A stretch of 64,000 nt of DNA from Arthrobacter sp. ISL-72 (GTDB lineage Bacteria; Actinomycetota; Actinomycetes; Actinomycetales; Micrococcaceae): assembly GCF_018613755.1 (NCBI RefSeq), contig NZ_JAGGPP010000008.1, positions 454,265 to 518,264 on the forward strand, read 5' to 3'. Position numbers and translations under genes: made by a program. This document shows positions 18,270-27,890 of this stretch, piece after piece (within the stretch, counting starts at the first letter, position 1; each line of letters opens with the position of its first letter). Below the pieces are notes generated by a model. It made no database searches and was not told the DNA's origin. It was given only the letters and a program-made list of their open reading frames with translations.

Positions 18270-19478
18270 ATGAGACTTAATGCACACACCGAAGGCCCAT
18301 TGGAAGCGGCCCTTACCGGGCAGGTCAGCGTTGACCTTTCCGCTATTTCCCGCAACATCCGCACGCTCCGTGAACGCTCCGCCGCGGCCCATTTCATGGC
18401 CGTGGTCAAGGGAAACGCGTACGGCCACGGGCTGGTCGAGGTCGCCCGCGCGGCACTGTCCGCGGGTGCGGACTGGCTGGGCACAGCGCAGCTGCATGAG
18501 GCAATCACCTTGCGCCGGGCGGGCATCACCGCCCCGGTGCTCTCCTGGCTCTACCTCGCGGCGGCGTCCAGCGAAACGATCAGGGAGGCTTTGGAGTACG
18601 ACGTCGACGTGTCGCTGGGCAGTGTCGCCCAGCTGGACGTCGTGGCCGGCATCGCCAGCCGCCTGGGCCGTCCCGCCGTCGTCCATCTGGAGCTGGACAC
18701 CGGGCTGAGCCGCGGCGGGGCCCGCGCGGAGGACTGGCCGGAGCTGGTTGCTGCCGCCCGCAGCGCCGAGGTTGCCGGAACCCTGTCCGTCAGGGGCGTG
18801 TGGACGCACCTTGCCTGGGCCGATGTCCCCGCGCACCCGGCCAACGTGGCGGCGGTGGACTCCTTCGAAGAAGCTGTCCGCGCGGCCAGGGCAGCCGGAC
18901 TTGAACCCGCCCTCCGGCACGTTTCGAGCTCCGCCAACATCCTGGACCGGCCGGAATTCGCCTTCGACATGGTGCGGGCCGGCCTGGCCTTCTACGGGCT
19001 GGCACCGGCGGACCATCTGGCTCCCTCGGACTTCGGCCTGCGCCCGGCATTGACTGTCACGGCGCCCGTGGTGCTGGTCAAGAAAGTACCGGCGGGAACC
19101 GGCGTGAGCTACGAGCACCAGGCCATCACGCATGAGCCCAGGTACCTGGGACTGATCCCGCTGGGCTACGCGGACGGCATCCCCAAAGGCATTTCGGGCC
19201 GCAGCCTGATCCTCCTGGGCGGCCGCAGGGTGCCGGTCATCGGAAAGGTCTGCATGGACCAGTTCATGGTGGACCTGGGACCGGACCTCAACGGCGTCGC
19301 GGTTGGTGACACAGCCGTGCTATTTGGCGCCCCGGCCACGGGGGCGGCGAGCGCCGACGACTGGGGTGCGGCGATCGGCAGCCACGGGGATGAGATCATC
19401 AACCGGATCGCGCCGCGCCTGCCGCGGGTGTACGAGTGCCCTGATTACCAGGAGGCCGGTGGTCCCGTTGGCGCCTGA
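18270..19478 (+). CDS. alr: alanine racemase
   Basis: PLP enzyme interconverting L- and D-alanine, needed for peptidoglycan. The 402-residue protein shows the Schiff-base lysine in FMAVVKGNAYGHG, the second catalytic base Tyr in GTGVSYEHQAITHEP, and GKVCMDQFMVDLG at the C-terminal domain. It is divergent from the APC permease/oxidase pair and overlaps the start of the PucR-type regulator. The context suggests a catabolic racemase for an alanine-like substrate is possible, but a cell-wall role is equally consistent. Confidence 0.96.
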   Translation: MRLNAHTEGPLEAALTGQVSVDLSAISRNIRTLRERSAAAHFMAVVKGNAYGHGLVEVARAALSAGADWLGTAQLHEAITLRRAGITAPVLSWLYLAAASSETIREALEYDVDVSLGSVAQLDVVAGIASRLGRPAVVHLELDTGLSRGGARAEDWPELVAAARSAEVAGTLSVRGVWTHLAWADVPAHPANVAAVDSFEEAVRAARAAGLEPALRHVSSSANILDRPEFAFDMVRAGLAFYGLAPADHLAPSDFGLRPALTVTAPVVLVKKVPAGTGVSYEHQAITHEPRYLGLIPLGYADGIPKGISGRSLILLGGRRVPVIGKVCMDQFMVDLGPDLNGVAVGDTAVLFGAPATGAASADDWGAAIGSHGDEIINRIAPRLPRVYECPDYQEAGGPVGA

Positions 19479-21144
19479 GGCTGCCGCCGAGCGGCTCGGT
19501 TTCGTCACCCTGGAACAGTTCCTGCAGAAGCTCCCGCCGGAGCTGAAAATACTGCACGACGGCGGGAACGGCAGCGGAACGCTCCGCTGGGTGGAGCCCA
19601 GCGAGCTGGACGATCCGACGCCCTACCTGGTGGACGGCGAGTTCATCCTCACCGCCGGGCTGCCGTTCCTCGGCGACGGGGGCGGCGACGAAAAGGTGGA
19701 CGCCTACGTGAGCAGGCTGGTCGGCGCCGGCGTGGGCGCCCTCGGCTTCGGGCTGGAACCATACTTCGACGCCGTTCCGGAGACTCTGGTTGCTGCCTGC
19801 CGGCGCCACAACCTGACGCTGCTGGAGGTTCCCAAGACTGTACCGTTCGCCGCGATCGGTCTGGAATTTTCGCAGCTGCTGGAATCGGACAACGCCAGGG
19901 TTTTCCGGCAGCTGGCGGACACCAACCGGCAACTGATGCGGGCGGTCCTGTCGGCCCGGCCGGAGCACGAGCTCCTTGCCGCGCTGGTGCAGCGCGTTCC
20001 GGTCTGGGCCCTGCTCGTCGGCGCGGACGGGCGGACGCGCGCCCGGGCCACGGCCCCCGGAAGCGGCGGCGCCGGCAGTGGAACAGCCCGAAGCGGAGGT
20101 GCCGGCAGCGGCGCCATTAGCGGGAACGGAAGCCTGAACCCGCCCGCCGCCGTCGAACTTTCCGTCCTGCAGCCGCTGCTGGGACGGCTGCTGGCCGGCA
20201 GCGGCCCGCGGGTGGAAATGGAGTCCCTGGCCGAACCCGCGTCCGTGGTGTTCGGACATCCGCTCCGCAGCACCCGGGACGCCAACCTGGGCGCGCTGGT
20301 CCTGGGAGCCGCCGCGCCGCTCACCCCGGCGCAGAACAGCGTCGTGTCCTCCGTCGTCGGGCTCCTGGAACTGCTGGTGCGGCAGCGTACCAGCGGTTCG
20401 CTGGCTCCGAGCCAGCTGGCGACGGCGCTGCTGCTGCACCCGGAAACCGCGGGCTCGGGCGGCACCAAGCATGTGAACGGGCTCAAGGACCTGCTGGCAC
20501 AGAGCATTTCGTCCACGCGCTCGGCACCGCTGCGGGTTGTCCAGGGCGTCAAGGCGGACGCCGGCTGGAGTGCGGGCGAAAGCCCCGTGCGGGAACTCCT
20601 GCAGTGGCGCCGGATGTTCGACACCAAACTCGTGGAAATCACCGACTACGGTTTCGCCGCCATCACGAGGCTCAAGGTTGATGACGCCCTGCTGGCGGAA
20701 ACGGAAAAACTCGGCTGGCGGCTGGTGATCGGCGATGCCACCGAGTTCCAGGGCCTGGCGTCCGCCTACCAGCGGGTCACCTCGCTGCGGGCACGGGTCC
20801 ACGCCACCGGGAGAAGCGCCCGGGTGGACGAGGTGACCTGGTCCGTGGCAGGACTGCTGGGCCGCGAAGCGGGGACCATGCTGGCGGCCCGGCTCCTGGA
20901 ACCGGTGCTTGGCCAGGAGGATCCCGAGCGGCGGTCCGCGCAGCTGGCTGTGCTGCGGACATGGCTGGGCGAGAACGGCAGCTGGGACGCAACGGCGAAG
21001 GCACTGGGCCTGCACCGCAACAGTGTCCGCCGCCAAATCAACGGGCTGGCCGAGCTGCTGGACACCGACCTCAACCAGGCCCAGGTGCGCGCCGAGCTCT
21101 GGTTTGCACTTCAGTACGTGGACGAAGATTCCCAGCCGCGGTAG
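19459..21144 (+). CDS. PucR-family transcriptional regulator
   Basis: A 561-residue regulator with an N-terminal PucR domain (LEQFLQKLPPELKIL ... DDPTPYLVDGEFILTAGLPF) and a C-terminal PucR-type helix-turn-helix (GSWDATAKALGLHRNSVRRQINGL). A Gly/Ser/Ala-rich linker at about residues 195-225 splits the middle. The start is ambiguous: GTG at 19459 lies 3 bases after AGGAGG (19450-19455), and TTG at 19468 lies 12 bases after it. Either start overlaps the alr 3' end. PucR proteins control purine, amine or amino-acid catabolism, so the divergent oxidase/permease is the natural target. Confidence 0.9.
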   Translation: MVPLAPEAAAERLGFVTLEQFLQKLPPELKILHDGGNGSGTLRWVEPSELDDPTPYLVDGEFILTAGLPFLGDGGGDEKVDAYVSRLVGAGVGALGFGLEPYFDAVPETLVAACRRHNLTLLEVPKTVPFAAIGLEFSQLLESDNARVFRQLADTNRQLMRAVLSARPEHELLAALVQRVPVWALLVGADGRTRARATAPGSGGAGSGTARSGGAGSGAISGNGSLNPPAAVELSVLQPLLGRLLAGSGPRVEMESLAEPASVVFGHPLRSTRDANLGALVLGAAAPLTPAQNSVVSSVVGLLELLVRQRTSGSLAPSQLATALLLHPETAGSGGTKHVNGLKDLLAQSISSTRSAPLRVVQGVKADAGWSAGESPVRELLQWRRMFDTKLVEITDYGFAAITRLKVDDALLAETEKLGWRLVIGDATEFQGLASAYQRVTSLRARVHATGRSARVDEVTWSVAGLLGREAGTMLAARLLEPVLGQEDPERRSAQLAVLRTWLGENGSWDATAKALGLHRNSVRRQINGLAELLDTDLNQAQVRAELWFALQYVDEDSQPR

Positions 21145-21920
21145 ACCTCCGGCCGGCGTTCCCGGAGGTACGGCACTTCCTCCCGCGCGTCGCGGGCGCT
21201 TGCTGCTGACGCCTCCGCGTACAGCAGCGCCGGCGCCGTTCCCGCTTCGGCCAGCAGGGCGCCGTGGGGGCCGGCAATGACGCTGCCGCCCAGGAATTCG
21301 CAGCCGTCTTCGGTCCCCGAGTGGTTGGCATACGCCACGGTCAGCTGGCTCTCCAGGGCCCGGGCCCGCAACAGGACCTGCGGGACGGACTCGAACCCCG
21401 CCGACAGGGCCGTGGGAACCAGGAGCAATTCGGCGCCGCGGACGGCGGCCGCCCGCACGGATTCCGGAAATTCGACGTCGTAGCAGATCACCATGGACGT
21501 TTTGATCCCGTGAAAATCCACGACGGCGGGAGGTTCAGCCGCCGGGCTGAACGCCTGGCGCTCTTCCCCGCCGAACAGGTGAACCTTGGCGTACGTTAGT
21601 AGCTCGGCGCCGTCGTGGTCCACCAGCGTGGAGGTGATCTGCCAGCTGCCGTCTGCCGTCACGGCGGGCAGGCTGTAGACCAGGCCGATGCTGTTCCGCC
21701 GCGCAATCCCGGCGAGCTCCCGCCTGAGGGAGGGCAGGACGGCGGGGTCCAGCCCGGAGCGGACCCGCAGCGGGGCATACCCCACAGGGAACAGTTCCGG
21801 AGTGAGCAGCACTTTCGCTCCGGCCGCGGCGGCCGCCCGGGCAGCCTGATCCACCGTCCCGCAGTTGGCTTCCACGTTCAGCACGGCGGAGTTCGCCTGC
21901 ATCAGCGCCAGCAGCACCAT
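21111..21920 (-). CDS. carbon-nitrogen hydrolase (nitrilase superfamily)
   Basis: A 269-residue CN-hydrolase with the Glu-Lys-Cys triad: Glu in LTPELFPVGYAPL, Lys in TYAKVHLFGGEE, Cys in MVICYDVEFPESVRAAA. Members cleave nitriles, amides or carbamoyl groups. The ATG at 21920 has GAGGAA about 8 bases upstream. The 3' end overlaps the PucR gene by 34 bp, tail to tail. If the oxidase upstream forms an amide from an amino acid, this enzyme could hydrolyse it, but that link is inference. Confidence 0.9.
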   Translation of the reverse strand: MVLLALMQANSAVLNVEANCGTVDQAARAAAAAGAKVLLTPELFPVGYAPLRVRSGLDPAVLPSLRRELAGIARRNSIGLVYSLPAVTADGSWQITSTLVDHDGAELLTYAKVHLFGGEERQAFSPAAEPPAVVDFHGIKTSMVICYDVEFPESVRAAAVRGAELLLVPTALSAGFESVPQVLLRARALESQLTVAYANHSGTEDGCEFLGGSVIAGPHGALLAEAGTAPALLYAEASAASARDAREEVPYLRERRPEVYRGWESSSTY

Positions 21921-22065
21921 TACCACCGTTCCTCAGTCTTGTCACCGGCCCATTCCGGTCGCCGGTCATTCCCGGCCTTCCTTGAGCGTACCGAGGCGGC
22001 GCGGACGGCTGTCAGGACATTTTGACCCGTGGCGGGACAGCTGCGGGCAATGCGCCCGGGTGTGG

Positions 22066-23487
22066 TCAGGGAACCAGCGAGGAGAGGCTGACGAATTCAT
22101 ACCCGCGCGCACGCAGCCCCTCGATGATCGACGGCAGCGCGTCGGCGTCGAGGGTGGACCCGTCGGTTGGATGGGCACCCACGTGCATCAAAACGATCTC
22201 ACCGGGAGTCGCCGCAGCAAGAACGCGGTCGCGCACGAACGGCACGGAACGCCCGCCGCTTGTGCCCTGCCAGCCCAGGGAGTCCACGGTCCAGCGGAAC
22301 GCCACATAACCGGCGTCGTTGACGACGGCGATGTCCGCCGGAGTCCGGGCGCCGAAGGGGAAGCGGAACAACGGTACGGTTCCACGGCCGATCGCGGCCT
22401 TGACCGACCCGTCTGCAGCAGTGAGTTCCGCGGCTATCTGTGCGTTGGTCAGGGTGGTGAAGTCGGGATGGGTGTCGCTGTGATTGCCCACCGGATGGCC
22501 GCCCGCCACCATCGCCCGGACCGCTTGCGGATAACTCCGGGCAAATGCTCCGGTGACAAAGAATGTAGCGTCAACGTCGTACCGGGCCAGGGTGTCAAGG
22601 ATCGAGCGGACGCCGGTGTCCGAGGCTCCGGCGTCGAAGGTCAGTGCCACAACCGGCCGGTTGGTTTGGATCCGCTCAAGATCCACGCCACGCCACTGGG
22701 CGGGAACTCCCCAAGTCGCAGGCACATTGATAACCAGCGGCGCCGGACTTCCTGCCGACTGCCATTCGGCGAAGCTGATGGGCCTGTATTCCGTGGGACC
22801 CGCGTACCAGATGGTGCTGCTTAAGTATTCACGGAAGAACTGGTCCCCGGTCACCCGGTTCACCACCCGTGGGGCGGGGAATGCTTGCTCACGCCATTGG
22901 TCATAGGTAATGGGGGCACCTTTTCCGGTGGCAAGGTCTGACATCCGGGCGATCGTGCTCGTCCAGGACAGTTTCAGGAAGCCTTCATTGTGCCGGCGGT
23001 CGAACCCTTGGAATCCGGAGGCCTCCCACTCCGGGTAGCTGAGCACGTGCCGCGCCTTGCCCGGCTCCTCAACCAGGATCTGGGTGGAAGTTCCCCACTG
23101 GTAGAAGTAGCTGCCGCCGACGTACGCCACTGTCCGCGGCGCAGGCGCCCCTGCCCTTTGCCATGACGCATAATCGAGGGGCTCCCAGAGCCACGAAGCG
23201 CTGCTGTCGGGGTCGAAGTAGGTCACCGCACTGATGGTCGGGGCCCACGAATACTTCACGTAATCGGTAGGCGCGGGCCGGGGCGCCGGAAATCCGGCTG
23301 CCGCCCATTCCTCGTACGTGATGCTGCGGATGGAGGCACCGCTCACCCGGTAAATTACTCCGGAATATTCAAGCAGGTAGTACCCGTCGGCTATTTGCGC
23401 TGCCTTAGCCGTCTCGACGGCACCAGTGCTTCCGAGTACGAGGGCGATAGCGGCCATGACGGCTGTGAGGAGTCTGCGAGGCTTCAT
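22066..23487 (-). CDS. secreted polysaccharide deacetylase with N-terminal five-fold repeat
   Basis: A 473-residue secreted protein: signal peptide (about 1-30, with a KAAQ cleavage region), then five degenerate repeats of about 45 residues, each with a core like YxxWxxAGxPAP (cores near 57-70, 105-118, 149-163, 193-206 and 236-250). A C-terminal NodB deacetylase domain follows (about 280-470) with VALTFDAGASD, GNHSDTHPD (metal-binding His pair) and FRFPFGA. It should act on wall or extracellular glycan. The first motif has Ala in the TFDDG position (TFDAG), seen in many active members. The repeats resemble putative wall-binding modules; I do not recognise a named family. Confidence 0.9.
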   Translation of the reverse strand: MKPRRLLTAVMAAIALVLGSTGAVETAKAAQIADGYYLLEYSGVIYRVSGASIRSITYEEWAAAGFPAPRPAPTDYVKYSWAPTISAVTYFDPDSSASWLWEPLDYASWQRAGAPAPRTVAYVGGSYFYQWGTSTQILVEEPGKARHVLSYPEWEASGFQGFDRRHNEGFLKLSWTSTIARMSDLATGKGAPITYDQWREQAFPAPRVVNRVTGDQFFREYLSSTIWYAGPTEYRPISFAEWQSAGSPAPLVINVPATWGVPAQWRGVDLERIQTNRPVVALTFDAGASDTGVRSILDTLARYDVDATFFVTGAFARSYPQAVRAMVAGGHPVGNHSDTHPDFTTLTNAQIAAELTAADGSVKAAIGRGTVPLFRFPFGARTPADIAVVNDAGYVAFRWTVDSLGWQGTSGGRSVPFVRDRVLAAATPGEIVLMHVGAHPTDGSTLDADALPSIIEGLRARGYEFVSLSSLVP

Positions 23488-23592
23488 TTCTTCCAGCCCC
23501 TGAGTGTGGGAGTGCCCGGTTGGGCCTTACCTGATAATAACTCCGGAACATGAAACCCGTCACCAGCCTGCCGGCAAAACTACCGATGATCA

Positions 23593-23618
23593 TTGCGTTA
23601 ACTTCTTGACTACAACGG
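23593..23618 (+). promoter_or_regulatory. operator-like element upstream of the ROK regulator gene
   Basis: A 26-bp sequence (TTGCGTTAACTTCTTGAC then TACAACGG) matches the element at 24853-24878 before the sugar transporter at 21 of 26 positions. It contains GTTAA-N4-TTGAC, a near-palindrome suited to a dimeric ROK repressor, and could double as a -35 (TTGACT). It lies about 30 bp before the ROK ATG. Confidence 0.55.
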
Positions 23619-23642
23619 TGCAGATGGTGCACTCTTCATTCC

Positions 23643-24833
23643 ATGCCCTCAACACCGCGCTCAACGAGGAGCCGAACCAAAAACCCGGGTTCACAGTCCG
23701 CATTGAGGCACCTGAACCAGCAACGGATCATCGAGTGCCTTTTGAACGGTCCGTCCACCCAGGCTGAACTCGCACGGCAGACGGGCCTGTCCACGGCCAC
23801 GGTCTCCAACATCGTCAAAATCATGCAGGACGCCGGGCTGGCGTCCACGGAACCGATCACCAGCTCAGGCCGCCGGGCGCTGAACGTCAGGCTCAACAGC
23901 AACGGGGCCGTTGCTGTCGGGATCGACTTCGGCCGCCGGCACCTCCGGGTGGTCCTGGCGACACTGAGCTACCACATCATCGCCGAGGAATCGGTACTGC
24001 TGCCGCTGGGCCACCACGCGGACGAAGGCATTCATGCCGCCGTCGAACTCCTTGCCAAACTGCTGGCGGAAAGCGGCGTGGAACGCAGCGCGGTGGTGGG
24101 TGCCGGCGTCGGAATCCCCGGCCCGATCGACCGCCGCACAGGCACTGTGGCGCAGGGTGCCATCCTCCCCGAATGGGTCGGCATCAACATCCTCCAGCAC
24201 CTCGAGGACACGCTGAATTTCCCCGTCTTTGTGGACAACGACGCCAATCTCGGGGCCTTGTCCGAAGTCACCTGGGGACCCCACAGCGGCATCAGCAACC
24301 TGATGTTCATGAAGATCGGTTCGGGCATCGGCGCCGGCCTGATCCTGAATGGCGCCCCGTACTACGGCCACGTGGGCATCACCGGCGAAATCGGCCACGC
24401 GACCATCCACGAACACGGCCTCATCTGCCGCTGCGGAAACAGGGGGTGCCTGGAAACCATCGCCTCCACCACCACCATGGTCGAGCTCCTCGGCCGCGGC
24501 GAGGAGAAGCCGCTGAGCGCTGAAGACATTGTCCGCAAGGCGCTTCAGCGGGACTCGGCCACCCTTCGGGTTGTGGATGATGCGGGTCTGGCAGTGGGCC
24601 GCGCCCTGGGCAACGTGGCCAACCTCATCAACCCCGAGGTCATTGTCGTCGGCGGTCCGCTGGCGGGCCTGGGCGACCTGCTGCTGGACCCGATCCGGCG
24701 GGGACTTGTACGCCATGCGGTACCCGTCATCGGCGAGACCACCACCCTGACGATGTCCTCGCTGGGTGACCGCGCCGAGGCTCTGGGGGCGGCGGCACTC
24801 GTCTTCCAGCACGCAGGGATCCGTAGATCCTGA
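23643..24833 (+). CDS. ROK-family transcriptional repressor (XylR/NagC type)
   Basis: A 396-residue repressor with an N-terminal winged HTH (QRIIECLLNGPSTQAELAR, then LSTATVSNIVKIMQDAGL), a ROK sugar-binding domain (GIDFGRRHLRVVLA, VDNDANLGALSEVTWG, KIGSGIGAGLILNG) and the zinc-type motif CRCGNRGCLE. Both features indicate a sugar-responsive repressor. It precedes the CUT2 sugar transporter, and a near-identical operator lies before both genes, so autoregulation plus control of the transporter by the imported sugar is likely. Confidence 0.93.
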   Translation: MPSTPRSTRSRTKNPGSQSALRHLNQQRIIECLLNGPSTQAELARQTGLSTATVSNIVKIMQDAGLASTEPITSSGRRALNVRLNSNGAVAVGIDFGRRHLRVVLATLSYHIIAEESVLLPLGHHADEGIHAAVELLAKLLAESGVERSAVVGAGVGIPGPIDRRTGTVAQGAILPEWVGINILQHLEDTLNFPVFVDNDANLGALSEVTWGPHSGISNLMFMKIGSGIGAGLILNGAPYYGHVGITGEIGHATIHEHGLICRCGNRGCLETIASTTTMVELLGRGEEKPLSAEDIVRKALQRDSATLRVVDDAGLAVGRALGNVANLINPEVIVVGGPLAGLGDLLLDPIRRGLVRHAVPVIGETTTLTMSSLGDRAEALGAAALVFQHAGIRRS

Positions 24834-24852
24834 TCGTTTCGTTATCTGGCCG

Positions 24853-24878
24853 TTGCGTTAAAGACTTGACGACAAGGG
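24853..24878 (+). promoter_or_regulatory. operator-like element upstream of the sugar ABC operon
   Basis: This is the second copy of the 26-bp element at 23593-23618 and again contains GTTAA-N4-TTGAC. Its TTGACG (24866-24871) forms a -35 box, so repressor binding would block polymerase. Confidence 0.6.
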
Positions 24879-24895
24879 TTGTGATCCAGTTTACT
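24866..24895 (+). promoter_or_regulatory. sigma-70-like promoter of the sugar ABC transporter
   Basis: TTGACG (24866-24871), an 18-bp spacer, and TTTACT (24890-24895) precede the ATPase ATG at 24964 by 68 bp. The -35 lies within the shared operator. Confidence 0.55.
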
Positions 24896-24963
24896 TTTTC
24901 ATCAGACGGCCCTGCGGTTTGCGGGGCGGACAACGAAGTCATGCATTGGAGGCGTAAGGGCAA

Positions 24964-26523
24964 ATGACGTCCCAGACCACGCAAAGCGATCCGATCCTTC
25001 TCGAGATGCGCTCCATCACCAAGGAATTCCCCGGCGTTAAAGCCTTGTCCGAGGTGAGCCTTCGGGTGAAGGCCGGCGAGATCCACGCAATCTGTGGTGA
25101 GAACGGCGCCGGCAAGTCCACCCTCATGAAAGTCCTGTCCGGCGTGTATCCGTACGGCAGCTATTCGGGAGACATCGTCTACCAGAACGAGGTCCAGCAG
25201 TTCAAGGACATCCGCGCCAGCGAGCACGCCGGCATCGTGATCATCCACCAGGAGCTCGCGCTCATCCCCGAGCTCTCCATCACGGAGAACATCTTCCTGG
25301 GCAATGAGCCCACCAAACGGGGCGTGATCGACTGGGCCGAGGCCCGGACCCGCTCCAGGGAGCTGCTGGCCAGGGTGGGCCTGCGCGACGACCCCGACAC
25401 TCCCATCAAGGAAATCGGCGTCGGCAAGCAGCAGCTGGTGGAAATCGCCAAGGCCCTGAGCAAGTCCGTGAAGCTGCTGATCCTGGATGAGCCTACGGCC
25501 GCCCTGAACGAATCCGATTCCCAACACCTGCTGGACCTCATGCTGGGGCTCAAGGGCCGCGGCATCACGTCCATCATCATTTCCCACAAGCTTAACGAGA
25601 TCGAGCAGATCGCGGACTCCATCACCATCATCCGTGACGGCAAGTCCATCGAGACCCTCGATGTGAAGGCCGAAGGGGTTGACGAGGACCGCATCATCAA
25701 GGGAATGGTTGGCCGGACGTTGGAATCGCGCTTCCCGGATCACGAGCCCAAGATTGGCGATGTGTTCTTCGAGGTCAAGGACTGGAACGTGGGCCACCCG
25801 CAAATCCAGGATCGGATGGTCTGCAAGAACTCCAACTTCTTCGTCCGCCGCGGCGAGATTGTGGGTTTCGCCGGGCTCATGGGCGCAGGCCGCACTGAGC
25901 TCGCCCGGTCCGTGTTCGGCCGTTCCTACGGACGTTTCATCTCGGGGCGCATCTACAAAGAGGGCAAGGAGATCACCCTCCGCAGTGTGCGCCAGGCGAT
26001 CGACGCCGGCCTCGGGTACGTCACGGAGGACCGGAAGTCCCTGGGGCTGAACCTCCTGGACGACATCAAGACCACCACCGTTGCGGCCAACCTGAAGAAG
26101 ATAAGCAAGCGCAACGTAGTGGACCTCAACAAGGAGTTCACCGTAGCGGAGCAGTACCGCAAGTCCCTCCGCACCAAGACGCCGTCAGTGGAAGAAGGCG
26201 TCGCCAAGCTTTCGGGCGGCAACCAGCAGAAGGTGGTCCTGGCAAAGTGGATGTTCACCGACCCCGATCTGCTGATTCTTGACGAACCCACCCGCGGCAT
26301 CGACGTGGGCGCCAAATACGAGATCTACGGCATCATCCAGCAGCTGGCCAACCAAGGCAAGGGAGTGATCGTGATTTCCTCCGAGCTGCCCGAACTGCTG
26401 GGCCTCTCCGACCGCATCTACACCATCTTCGAAGGCGCCATCACCGGCGTCCTGGACAAGGATGACGCCAGCCAGGAAAGCCTGATGAAACTCATGACAT
26501 CCGACCGTAAGACCGCCGCCTGA
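24964..26523 (+). CDS. sugar ABC transporter ATP-binding protein (CUT2 type)
   Basis: A 519-residue double-ATPase. The first domain has Walker [10 protein letters not shown], signature [10 protein letters not shown] (degenerate, as usual in this family) and Walker [12 protein letters not shown]. The second has the degenerate Walker [25 protein letters not shown] and [12 protein letters not shown]. This is the XylG/MglA/GguA architecture, energising import of a monosaccharide. It is first of a three-gene operon followed by permease and binding protein, with the ROK regulator upstream. Confidence 0.95.
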   Translation: MTSQTTQSDPILLEMRSITKEFPGVKALSEVSLRVKAGEIHAICGENGAGKSTLMKVLSGVYPYGSYSGDIVYQNEVQQFKDIRASEHAGIVIIHQELALIPELSITENIFLGNEPTKRGVIDWAEARTRSRELLARVGLRDDPDTPIKEIGVGKQQLVEIAKALSKSVKLLILDEPTAALNESDSQHLLDLMLGLKGRGITSIIISHKLNEIEQIADSITIIRDGKSIETLDVKAEGVDEDRIIKGMVGRTLESRFPDHEPKIGDVFFEVKDWNVGHPQIQDRMVCKNSNFFVRRGEIVGFAGLMGAGRTELARSVFGRSYGRFISGRIYKEGKEITLRSVRQAIDAGLGYVTEDRKSLGLNLLDDIKTTTVAANLKKISKRNVVDLNKEFTVAEQYRKSLRTKTPSVEEGVAKLSGGNQQKVVLAKWMFTDPDLLILDEPTRGIDVGAKYEIYGIIQQLANQGKGVIVISSELPELLGLSDRIYTIFEGAITGVLDKDDASQESLMKLMTSDRKTAA

Positions 26524-26568
26524 CCCTCTGGATATGTCCAGAACCTTCCAGACACAAGGACCGAAACA

Positions 26569-27840
26569 ATGAACGCGCTCAAGAAGCTCTTTGGCGGCAA
26601 TACCCGCCAATTCGGCATGATCTTCGCCCTGGTTGCCCTGATCGTCTTTTTCCAGATTTTCACTGAGGGCCGCACGCTCACACCGGGCAACGTCATCAAC
26701 CTCTTCAACGGCAACTCCTACATTCTGATCCTGGCCATCGGTATGGTCCTGGTGATCATCGCCGGCCATATCGACCTCTCCGTCGGCTCCGTGGCCGCCT
26801 TCGTAGGCGTCGCCGTCGCCCTGGCCATCCGAGACTGGGGCATCCCCTGGTACGCCGGTGTGCTGCTTGGCCTGGCCTTGGGAGCGCTGATCGGGGCCTG
26901 GCAAGGGTTCTGGACCGCCTACGTGGGCATCCCCGCCTTCATCGTGACACTCGCCGGCATGCTGCTGTTCCGCGGCTTCAACCAGTTCGTCGGCAAGTCC
27001 AACACCATCCCCGTCCCCAACGATTTCCAGTACCTCGGATCCGGCTACCTCCCCGAAGTAGGACCCAGCACCGGGTACAACAACCTCACCCTGCTCCTGG
27101 GCCTGCTGGCCGTGGCCTTCGTGATCTTCAGCGAAGTACGCTCACGCCGCCGGGCCATCGCGCTCGGCGCCGAAGTCCCCGAAGCCTGGGTGATGATCCT
27201 CAAACTGGTCCTGATCTGTGGCGCCATCCTCTACGCCACCTACCTGTTCGCCACCGGCCGCCCGGGCACCTCCTTCCCCATCCCCGGCCTGATCCTGGCT
27301 GTGCTGGTTTTGATCTACGGCTTCATCGCCTCCAAGACCATCGTGGGCCGCCACATTTACGCCGTGGGCGGCAACCGGCACGCCGCCGAGCTCTCCGGCG
27401 TCCAGTCCAAGAAGGTCAACTTCCTGGTCATGATGAACATGTCCATCCTGGCCGGCCTGGCAGGCATGATCTTCGTGGGCCGCTCCACCGCTTCCGGCCC
27501 GTTCGACGGCGTGGGCTGGGAACTGGACGCCATCGCGGCCGTGTTCATCGGCGGCGCCGCCGTGACTGGCGGCGTGGGGACCGTGATTGGCTCGATCGTC
27601 GGCGGCCTGGTCATGGCCGTGCTGAACAACGGCCTGCAGCTCCTCGGCGTCGGCGCCGACCTCACCCAGATCATTAAGGGCCTGGTGCTCCTGATCGCCG
27701 TCGCCTTTGACGTCTACAACAAGACCCAGGGCAAGAAATCGATCATCGGCATGATGATGAAGAACTTCGGCCGCACCAGCACCGAGCTCCAGCCGGACGA
27801 GACCACAGCCACCAAGGAAGTCATCCGCAAGGAAGCCTGA
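26569..27840 (+). CDS. sugar ABC transporter permease (CUT2 type, XylH/GguB-like)
   Basis: A 423-residue membrane protein with about ten hydrophobic helices. ILAIGMVLVIIAGHIDLSVGSVAAFVG and AYVGIPAFIVTLAGMLLFRGFNQ are hallmark segments of CUT2 monosaccharide permeases, and the EAA-like GGAAVTGGVGTVIGSIVGGLVM lies in the last third. The extended loop and length near 420 are like XylH and GguB rather than RbsC (about 320). It lies 45 bp after the ATPase and before the binding protein. Confidence 0.95.
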   Translation: MNALKKLFGGNTRQFGMIFALVALIVFFQIFTEGRTLTPGNVINLFNGNSYILILAIGMVLVIIAGHIDLSVGSVAAFVGVAVALAIRDWGIPWYAGVLLGLALGALIGAWQGFWTAYVGIPAFIVTLAGMLLFRGFNQFVGKSNTIPVPNDFQYLGSGYLPEVGPSTGYNNLTLLLGLLAVAFVIFSEVRSRRRAIALGAEVPEAWVMILKLVLICGAILYATYLFATGRPGTSFPIPGLILAVLVLIYGFIASKTIVGRHIYAVGGNRHAAELSGVQSKKVNFLVMMNMSILAGLAGMIFVGRSTASGPFDGVGWELDAIAAVFIGGAAVTGGVGTVIGSIVGGLVMAVLNNGLQLLGVGADLTQIIKGLVLLIAVAFDVYNKTQGKKSIIGMMMKNFGRTSTELQPDETTATKEVIRKEA

Positions 27841-27890
27841 GCGCTGCCACACATTTCTCCGCACACCATCTATAGAAAGCGAACCAAGAA

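Noticed and set aside
19399..21036. Long minus-strand open frame opposite the PucR gene
   Set aside because: No domain or ribosome site; the plus strand has a clear PucR regulator.
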